Shown here: positions 13,966-19,508 of the stretch, piece after piece | Numbering within the stretch: position 1 is the first letter of the stretch | Layout of the letters: the number at the start of each line of letters is the position of its first letter | Virus record (IMG/VR): IMGVR_UViG_3300047328_000107 | Location: 1-33,240 of that record | Direction: 5' to 3' (one strand) | Source: a virus | DNA: 33,240 nucleotides | Notes under the pieces: model-generated | Databases searched by the model: none | What the model was told of the DNA's origin: nothing | The model's input: the letters and a program-made list of their open reading frames with translations, nothing else | Made by a program: the position numbers and the translations under genes

Positions 13966-15455
13966 GCTGGCTGGACAGGTTCCTCAACCCCACGAGGATG
14001 GCCGAGGCGGCCGCCGCGCCGGCCGAGCGCCCGGCGCCGGCCGCCGCGCGGGTGGCCGAGGCGGAGCCCAGCCGTGGCGCGGCCGAGCCCGGCTGGACCC
14101 GCCTGACGGGCGATGGCACAGGCCGGGCGAACGAGCGGGACCTGACACCGCTGGCCCAGGACCGCATGCAGCGCCTGGCCGAGTGGCTCTGGCAAAGCAA
14201 CCTGCTGGCCAACCGCCTGGTCGAGCTGCCGCTCGCCTACCTGCTGGCGGAGGGTGTCTCGCTGCAATGCCAGAACGAGGAGCGGCAGAAGCTGCTGGAC
14301 CGCTTCTGGAACGATCCGATCAACAACTGGCCGCTGAAGCTGGAGGGGCGCGCCCGGGCGTTGGGGCTGCTTGGCGAGCAGTGCTACATCTGCCATGTGA
14401 ACGAGGGTGACGGCTTCGTGCGCCTGGGCTACCTCGACCCCCGACAGATCGCCGCGGTGGTGATGGACCCCGACAACCCCGAGCAGCCGATTGGCGTCGT
14501 GACCCGCAGGGATGCTCGTGGGCAACACCGCAAGTTCAAGGTGGTGGTCATCGGCGACGACGAGCAGCTCTTCACCCGGCGCACGGCGCAGATCCGCGCG
14601 AACGACTTTCCGGATGGCGAGTGCCTGCTCTACCAGGTCAACAAGTTCCCGGACGGTTCCCGGGGCCGGAGCGACCTGCTGGGCCAGATGGACTGGCTGG
14701 ACGCCTACGATGAGTTCCTGTTCGCCGAGATCGACCGCATCGGCTACCTGCGGCGCTTCGTGTGGGACGTGGAGCTGACTGGCGCCACGGAGGACCAGGT
14801 CGAGAAATTCGACCGTGAGTTCAAGGCGCCCGCGCCGAACAGCAAGTTCGTGCATAACGATTCGGTCAAGCTGTCGGCGGTGAGCCCCGAGCTGCAGGCC
14901 GCCGACACCAGCGAGAGCGCTCGACTGCTTCGCAACCATGTGCTGGGCGGCGCCACCGTACCAGAGCACTGGTTCGGGGGTGGTGGGGACGTCAACCGTG
15001 CCGCCGCTGGCGAGATGGGCGAGCCCACCTTCAAGGTCTACACGGCCCGCCAGTCGAAGCTGAAGCTGATGCTGGAGGAGATCGGGCGCTACGTGATCTG
15101 GCGCAGCGCGGACACCACGGCCGAACCGGACTGGCAGGACGCCGAGTGGAAGGTGACAGCGATCTTCCCCGAGCTGGCGAACCGCGACCTGACGAAGTTC
15201 GCGTCGGCCATGCGCGAAGTGGCAACTACGGTCGTGGTGATGCTCGACAAGGGTCTGCTCACCGAAGAGACCGCCCTGCGTCTGGTGGCCGACGTCGCGC
15301 AACGCTTCGGCCAGCAGATCGACGCCAAGGCCGAGCTCGTCGCGGCGCGTGCCGAGGCGACCACACGCCGGGCGGAGCGCGCGAAGGAGGATGCCTTCAA
15401 CCTGCCCGCGGATCTGCGGGTCGCGCTGGGCCAGGGCACCGCCTCGCCAGCCTGA
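13962..15455 (+). CDS. Portal protein (497 aa)
   Basis: Forms the dodecameric DNA gateway at one capsid vertex. It is identified by position between the large terminase and a MuF-like protein and by its length. Internal features typical of portals include LWQSNLLANRLVELPLAYLLAEGV near the start, a GYLDPRQIAAVVMDPDN strand region, and GVVTRRDARG. Later blocks are LLGQMDWLDAYDEFLFAEIDRI and a VLGGATVPEHWFGGGGDVN loop before the C-terminal helices. The first 45 residues are Ala/Pro-rich and probably disordered. The C-terminus is a long charged helix (AELVAARAEATTRRAERAKED). It overlaps the terminase stop by 4 nt. Confidence 0.88.
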   Translation: MSWLDRFLNPTRMAEAAAAPAERPAPAAARVAEAEPSRGAAEPGWTRLTGDGTGRANERDLTPLAQDRMQRLAEWLWQSNLLANRLVELPLAYLLAEGVSLQCQNEERQKLLDRFWNDPINNWPLKLEGRARALGLLGEQCYICHVNEGDGFVRLGYLDPRQIAAVVMDPDNPEQPIGVVTRRDARGQHRKFKVVVIGDDEQLFTRRTAQIRANDFPDGECLLYQVNKFPDGSRGRSDLLGQMDWLDAYDEFLFAEIDRIGYLRRFVWDVELTGATEDQVEKFDREFKAPAPNSKFVHNDSVKLSAVSPELQAADTSESARLLRNHVLGGATVPEHWFGGGGDVNRAAAGEMGEPTFKVYTARQSKLKLMLEEIGRYVIWRSADTTAEPDWQDAEWKVTAIFPELANRDLTKFASAMREVATTVVVMLDKGLLTEETALRLVADVAQRFGQQIDAKAELVAARAEATTRRAERAKEDAFNLPADLRVALGQGTASPA

Positions 15456-15456
15456 C

Positions 15457-16386
15457 ATGGCGTCGGCCGCCGAGAAGCGATTCGAGGCCGCCCTGCGCGA
15501 GCGGCTGCGCGAGCGCGCGCGCTCGATCCTCTCCGCCGACCAGGCGGTGATCAAGCAGCTGGTCGACGCGCGCAACCGGATCGCCGAACTGCTGGCGGCC
15601 CAGCCGACCGACTATCAGCGCTGGCAGCTCACCAAGCTGCTCGACCAGGTGGAGACGATCCTGACCGGTGCGACGGGCAATGCCGCGGTGAGTCTGGACC
15701 GTGGGCTCCGCGACCTGTGGCAGCAGGGCGAGGACTTCGTCGACAAGCCCCTCGGCGCCGCGGGCATCGCCCTGGAAGCGCGGATGCCCCTGCTCGACGT
15801 CCGCCAGCTCGCGGCCATGCGCAGCTTCACGGTGGAGCGCCTGATGAACGTGGGCACCGAGGCCAAGAGCAAGATCGGGGCGCGGCTCGGTAGGGTGGTG
15901 ATGGGCATCGAGACGCCCTTCGAGGCCACACAGGCGGTGCAGAGCATCCTGGGCGACGACATCCCGCGCCGGGCAACCATGATCGTGAGGACCGAGACCA
16001 GCCGCGCCTTCGCGGTGGCCAGCGGTAACCGGCTGCAGCAGGCGGCAGTGCTGGACGACCGAATGGAGAAGCAGTGGCGTCGGTCGGGCAAGATCCACAG
16101 CCGCTGGACGCACGACATCATCGACGGCCAGCGGGTGGCGGCCAGCCAGCCGTTTCGCGTGCCGAGCCAGAAGGGCGGCATCGACCTGATGCAGCACCCC
16201 CACGATCCGCAGGCGACGGCCGATCAGGTCATCAATTGCGGGTGCATCAGCCTGCCGCGGGTAAAGGGCTGGGGCGTGATGGCGCCGGGGGCGAAGCCGT
16301 TCACCGAGCAGGAGCTGAAGCTCGACCCGACGAAGGCGGCGCTGGTTGTGGTCCGAGATCGCCTCGCAAAGATCCGCAGCGCCTGA
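15457..16386 (+). CDS. MuF-like minor head protein (309 aa)
   Basis: Belongs to the phage Mu F / SPP1 gp7 head-morphogenesis group: the C-terminal part carries the family pattern, with W-x-HDIIDGQRVAASQPF, a glycine pair (KGGIDLM), PHDPQATADQVINCGC and then ISLPR. The N-terminal two thirds are helical and contain TMIVRTETSRAFAVASGNR. In Mu the F protein is a minor capsid component needed for head assembly; some copies enter with DNA. It starts one base after the portal stop. The usual next genes (protease, capsid) are displaced to 19509 by the three-gene insertion. Confidence 0.88.
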   Translation: MASAAEKRFEAALRERLRERARSILSADQAVIKQLVDARNRIAELLAAQPTDYQRWQLTKLLDQVETILTGATGNAAVSLDRGLRDLWQQGEDFVDKPLGAAGIALEARMPLLDVRQLAAMRSFTVERLMNVGTEAKSKIGARLGRVVMGIETPFEATQAVQSILGDDIPRRATMIVRTETSRAFAVASGNRLQQAAVLDDRMEKQWRRSGKIHSRWTHDIIDGQRVAASQPFRVPSQKGGIDLMQHPHDPQATADQVINCGCISLPRVKGWGVMAPGAKPFTEQELKLDPTKAALVVVRDRLAKIRSA

Positions 16387-16514
16387 CAACACCACACTGC
16401 CTCCCCAATTTGTACGAGGGAGCTGGCAGCACACGCAACAGCGGGGATGGCGCCCACTGCCCCCCCAAGATAAACTCTTGTGCGAATTGACACAACGCGG
16501 GGAGCAGCGAACTC

Positions 16515-17027
16515 ATGGCCGCGGCAGACGTGACGCTCCAGCGTCCCTTGTTCGCAACTGAAGCGGGGCTCGTCAGTGGCTTCTTGGGCGCGCTGAGAGC
16601 TGGGGGGACCGCGTTTGGCGACGTAGAGATTGTGACCGAGTGGGATCACCGAGCCGGCCTCGTCGACGTGCTGGTCCGGGATGTCGCGCGGTCACTCGTC
16701 GCCTTCGAGGCAAAGCTTTCGAATTGGCAGCGAGCATTCAGGCAGGCCTACCGCAGCACCGCTTACGCCAACCGCTCGTATGTGCTGCTGCCTGCGGACG
16801 TTGCCCATCGCGCCCTCCGACGCCGGCACGACTTCGAGTGCCGAGGGATCGGCCTTTGTTCATTCGACGGCACGCACCTCCAGGTGCTGGTGGAGGCCAT
16901 GGAGCAGGACGCCTTGTTGTCTTGGCTCCGTGTTCGTGCTCATGCTCACTTCGACCACCTGAACGATGACAAGCCAGTCCGACTTGGTCGAGATCGCAAC
17001 CAAGATCGCGCGTCAGTACGGCTTTGA
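16515..17027 (+). CDS. PD-(D/E)XK nuclease-like protein (170 aa), first gene of cassette
   Basis: Residues 46-85 show a PD-(D/E)XK core: D51 at the end of a strand (RAGLVDVLVRD), then 14 residues later FEAKL (E65, K67), followed by a helix with a Gln (WQRAFRQAYRS, Q77) and a strand (SYVLLP). That is the order seen in restriction-like and Vsr/VRR-like nucleases. A GIGLCSFDG turn follows. No DNA-recognition domain is obvious. The last 62 nt overlap the kinase gene, so the two are probably co-translated. GC and codon use are less biased than in head genes, a sign of transfer. It may cut DNA or RNA under control of the kinase, or it may be an inactive relative. Confidence 0.7.
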   Translation: MAAADVTLQRPLFATEAGLVSGFLGALRAGGTAFGDVEIVTEWDHRAGLVDVLVRDVARSLVAFEAKLSNWQRAFRQAYRSTAYANRSYVLLPADVAHRALRRRHDFECRGIGLCSFDGTHLQVLVEAMEQDALLSWLRVRAHAHFDHLNDDKPVRLGRDRNQDRASVRL

Positions 17028-17802
17028 CCTTGTACGCCAGCTGGGACAGGGAGCGTTCAAGACGGCGTTCCTAGCCTCGAAGGGGCAGCAGCAGTTCGCG
17101 TTCAAGGTCGCGCGACTCACCGGATCCACGGAGCGGCTTTTTCGAGAGACGGTCGCCTTACGAGGCTGCGATCACCCCGGCGTAGCAAAGCTGTACGAGG
17201 CATTCCCAGCCGAAGCACACGGCGCCCAGTGGTGGGTCGTCATTGAGGAACTTCTGGCTGGGGGCACCCTGCTCGACCAGATGGACGGCCCGCTTGATCC
17301 GGATCGGACGAGACGCATTGGCCTGGCGATTGCGAAAGTGCTAGAGCACTTGCACGAGCGGCGTCTTGTGCACCGAGACATCAAGCCTGCAAACATCATG
17401 TTCCGCACTTCGGACGATCAGCCAGTTCTGACGGACTTCGGGATTGTTCGAATGCTCGACAAGCCGACCCTGACCCACGCCTTCGTCCCGATGGGGCCCG
17501 GGACGCCGATGTACGCAGCGCCGGAGCAGTTGCTGAACGACAAGTCATTGATCGACTGGCGGACTGATCAGTTTGGACTTGCGATCGTGCTGGGGGAGTG
17601 CCTCACTGGACGCCACCCGTTTGCACGTCATGGCCAGACCGCCCAGGATGCGATCTCAGCAGTGGCGGCCAGACATGATTTGCCGACGGAGAGCGCCGAG
17701 GAGCTGAATCGCCTCGGGTTCAGTGGCCTCGTTCGGGCGCTCAGCCCATGGCCGGTGAACAGGTTCAGGAAGCCTCAGGACTTCGTTTTGTCGTTCTCGT
17801 AG
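16966..17802 (+). CDS. Hanks-type Ser/Thr protein kinase (278 aa), second gene of cassette
   Basis: A complete, apparently active kinase domain and little else. Glycine loop LGQGAFKTAF (G27, G29), ATP lysine K47 in FAFKVA, helix-C glutamate E61, catalytic loop VHRDIKPANIM (D138, K140, N143), DFG motif TDFG (D157), activation loop with possible Thr/Ser sites, and YAAPEQ (A185-E187). There is no transmembrane helix or PASTA domain, so it is cytosolic, unlike housekeeping PknB-type kinases. It shares 62 nt with the upstream nuclease-like gene and lies 25 nt before the next gene. Sampled GC is 33/60 in 17401-17460, against 43/60 in 15301-15360. A role as sensor or effector in phage defence is inferred by analogy with kinase-based systems such as Stk2. 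Confidence 0.9.
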   Translation: MTSQSDLVEIATKIARQYGFDLVRQLGQGAFKTAFLASKGQQQFAFKVARLTGSTERLFRETVALRGCDHPGVAKLYEAFPAEAHGAQWWVVIEELLAGGTLLDQMDGPLDPDRTRRIGLAIAKVLEHLHERRLVHRDIKPANIMFRTSDDQPVLTDFGIVRMLDKPTLTHAFVPMGPGTPMYAAPEQLLNDKSLIDWRTDQFGLAIVLGECLTGRHPFARHGQTAQDAISAVAARHDLPTESAEELNRLGFSGLVRALSPWPVNRFRKPQDFVLSFS

Positions 17803-17827
17803 CAGCACTGAAGGAGGCGGCTGTCAT

Positions 17828-18982
17828 ATGTCCGCATATCTGCAGCAAGGCCACGCCTCTTGGCCACTCATAGAGGAACCGGACGTCGGCGAGTTTGCCG
17901 GTGTAGTCGTGAGCCCAGTCAATGACGCACCTGAGGTCGTGAAGGACCGGCTCGATCGGCTTGGCGACCAGCGCAAGCGGCTCGAAGTGATTCTTGATCC
18001 CCAGTTGTACAACCCCGCCACCGGGAAGGGGTCGCTGGCGCAATGGAGCTACTACGCGACGGAGTTCGACACAGCCGACGCAAGCGACGTGTCCTGGTGG
18101 GCGGACCGAGGCATCAAGGTTGCCGACGCTGCAGCTGCGATCGGTGCAGATGCCCTCTGCACCCCCGTCCAGTTCCCCAAGAGCTACCCCGACGACTACT
18201 ACAAGCTGACCATCGAGGCGACCGACGCGGTTCATCGATACGCAAAGAGCATAGGCCTCGACACGCTGCTAACCGCAGTGGTTGCAATGAGGGATCTCGT
18301 CGATCCGAACCGGGCGCGCCAAATCGCTTCGATACTTTCGAGTACCGTCTGCGACAGGATCTACCTCACCTTCCTGCCGGACGAACAGCAGCTGCGCGAA
18401 CCACTGCGCGACATGACAGCGCTGCCGACGGCGATCCATCTGGTTCGACTGCTCAGCAGCCAGATGCGCGTTCACGTCGCCTACTGTGGCCACGACTTGG
18501 TGCTATGGAAGTGGGCGGGAGCACATGACGCATCGGCCGGGAAATTCTTCAACTTGCGGCGCTTCTCGCCCGCGCGCTGGGAAGATGAGAAGTCGAGGGG
18601 ATCGAAGCAGTTCTACTGGAACGAATCGAAGCTCCTCACCTACCTCCGGGACCAAGAGGTGTTGCGCCTGGAGCGACAGGGCTGGTTCGAGCACGTGACA
18701 TTTCCAGCCAACCCTGCGAGCAGCAGGATCCTAGAGATCCTCCGCAGCGGATCGGGTGAACCCTGGGAGAAGCTCTCGTGGATCCAGTTTCTCCGCTGGT
18801 TCTGCAACGCGGAGCGCATGTACGGAACACCACGTGCTGCCGAGACGAAGCTCGAGGACGCCGTGGCAAAGTGGTACCACGTCAACGACGAACTCAAGAT
18901 TCTGTTCACTGACAGCTTCAACGACGGTCGGCACGCCCGTGTGTGGCTCGGCGCCGTCCGCGAGGCCAGCCAGCGACGTTGA
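17828..18982 (+). CDS. TIM-barrel-like protein of unknown function (384 aa), third gene of cassette
   Basis: ATG at 17828 has AGGAGG 10 nt upstream. I do not recognise the family. Alternating strands and helices suggest a (beta/alpha)8 barrel: strands at GVVVSP, LEVILDPQLY, ALCTPVQF, TLLTAVVAM, RIYLTFLP, AIHLVRLL and VHVAYCGHDLVLWKW, with conserved-looking residues at strand ends (D, P, Q, R, D). A block GKFFNLRRFSPARWEDE follows, then a helical C-terminal domain (about 280-384) with several Trp residues. The layout recalls tRNA-guanine-transglycosylase-like barrels, but the zinc-site cysteines of TGT are absent, so this is not claimed. It could be the enzymatic effector or sensor of the kinase/nuclease cassette. 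Confidence 0.75.
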   Translation: MSAYLQQGHASWPLIEEPDVGEFAGVVVSPVNDAPEVVKDRLDRLGDQRKRLEVILDPQLYNPATGKGSLAQWSYYATEFDTADASDVSWWADRGIKVADAAAAIGADALCTPVQFPKSYPDDYYKLTIEATDAVHRYAKSIGLDTLLTAVVAMRDLVDPNRARQIASILSSTVCDRIYLTFLPDEQQLREPLRDMTALPTAIHLVRLLSSQMRVHVAYCGHDLVLWKWAGAHDASAGKFFNLRRFSPARWEDEKSRGSKQFYWNESKLLTYLRDQEVLRLERQGWFEHVTFPANPASSRILEILRSGSGEPWEKLSWIQFLRWFCNAERMYGTPRAAETKLEDAVAKWYHVNDELKILFTDSFNDGRHARVWLGAVREASQRR

Positions 18983-18994
18983 GTCTCGTCATGC

Positions 18995-19053
18995 GGGGGG
19001 CGTTTTGAGGCGAGCAAGCGCCGCTTGGCTACCCACCCCCCAGAACTTTTTTT
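18995..19053 (+). terminator. Terminator-like structure after the cassette
   Basis: GGGGGG (18995-19000) can pair with CCCCCC (19036-19041), enclosing an inner stem AGCAAGC / GCTTGGCT (one bulge), and a run of seven T follows at 19047-19053. A further hairpin, ACCCC-7-GGGGT, is at 19056-19072. These would separate the accessory cassette from the downstream virion operon. Confidence 0.5.
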
Positions 19054-19115
19054 CGACCCCGGTTAAAGGGGTGTTTAAAGCGATCCAGGGGCATTTCCGA
19101 TCGGCAGGGAGCCTC

Positions 19116-19137
19116 CCCGCCGGGTCCGGCCGGCGGG
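19116..19137 (+). other. Strong GC hairpin upstream of the second virion promoter
   Basis: CCCGCCGG-6-CCGGCGGG is a perfect 8-bp inverted repeat, followed after 4 nt by GCCGA-2-TCGGC (19142-19153). They lie just upstream of and within the -35 to spacer part of the promoter at 19140-19169. They may be a terminator remnant or regulator sites. Confidence 0.4.
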
Positions 19138-19139
19138 AA

Positions 19140-19169
19140 TTGCCGAAATCGGCGGTCCGGTGGTAGCCT
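19140..19169 (+). promoter_or_regulatory. Promoter for the capsid/tail operon
   Basis: TTGCCG (19140-19145), 18-nt spacer, TAGCCT (19164-19169) with TG at 19161-19162. It has the same geometry as the promoter at 9799-9828, and the same palindrome follows 24 nt after the -10. Confidence 0.55.
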
Positions 19170-19193
19170 GACCGCGCACGTCCCGCCCCCTTC

Positions 19194-19213
19194 CGGCTGA
19201 ACCAGTTCAGCCG
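19194..19213 (+). promoter_or_regulatory. Second copy of the late-leader palindrome
   Basis: CGGCTGAAC-CA-GTTCAGCCG, identical in both 9-nt arms to the core at 9850-9869 and differing only in the central dinucleotide. Surrounding DNA is not similar, so the arms are selectively kept. It lies in the predicted 5' leader, 57 nt before the GTG start at 19271. Confidence 0.65.
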
Positions 19214-19270
19214 TGCCAAGCACCCTTCCGCTCGGCACAGTCGCCTCCGTTCGATCAACGGAGCGACCCA

Positions 19271-19495
19271 GTGACCACCCCCAAGGACGAGAACCCCAAG
19301 GCGATGACGGCGGCCGAGGCCGCCAAACAGGTGAAGCGGCCGGTGACCGAACTGGTCGACGGCAAGCCGAAGACCCGCCAGGTGGCCGTGAAGGCCGACG
19401 AGGTGCTCTCGTTCAAGGACTACGGCTCGTTCGTGGTCGTCGTCACCAAGGACGGCCAGAAGTTCTCCAGCGCTGACGTCGGTGCGGCCGAGTAA
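19271..19495 (+). CDS. Small protein at head of the capsid operon (74 aa)
   Basis: GTG at 19271 with GGAG 8 nt upstream. The protein has a Lys-rich helical N-terminus (MTAAEAAKQVKRP) and a beta-rich C-terminal half (ADEVLSFKDYGSFVVVVTKDGQKFSSADV). It is similar in size and position to unassigned proteins preceding capsid genes in Mu-like prophages. It may be a small head or regulatory protein. It ends 13 nt before the capsid gene. Confidence 0.7.
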   Translation: MTTPKDENPKAMTAAEAAKQVKRPVTELVDGKPKTRQVAVKADEVLSFKDYGSFVVVVTKDGQKFSSADVGAAE

Positions 19496-19508
19496 GGGCC
19501 GAGCCGCG

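Noticed and set aside
16387-16514. Promoter for the cassette (TAAACT at 16471-16476, TTGACA at 16487-16492)
   Set aside because: The two boxes are in the wrong order and neither has a partner at proper spacing; a promoter here is possible but not supported.
17828-18982. tRNA-guanine transglycosylase or DpdA-like enzyme
   Set aside because: The barrel-like pattern is suggestive but the zinc-site cysteines are absent; left as unknown.
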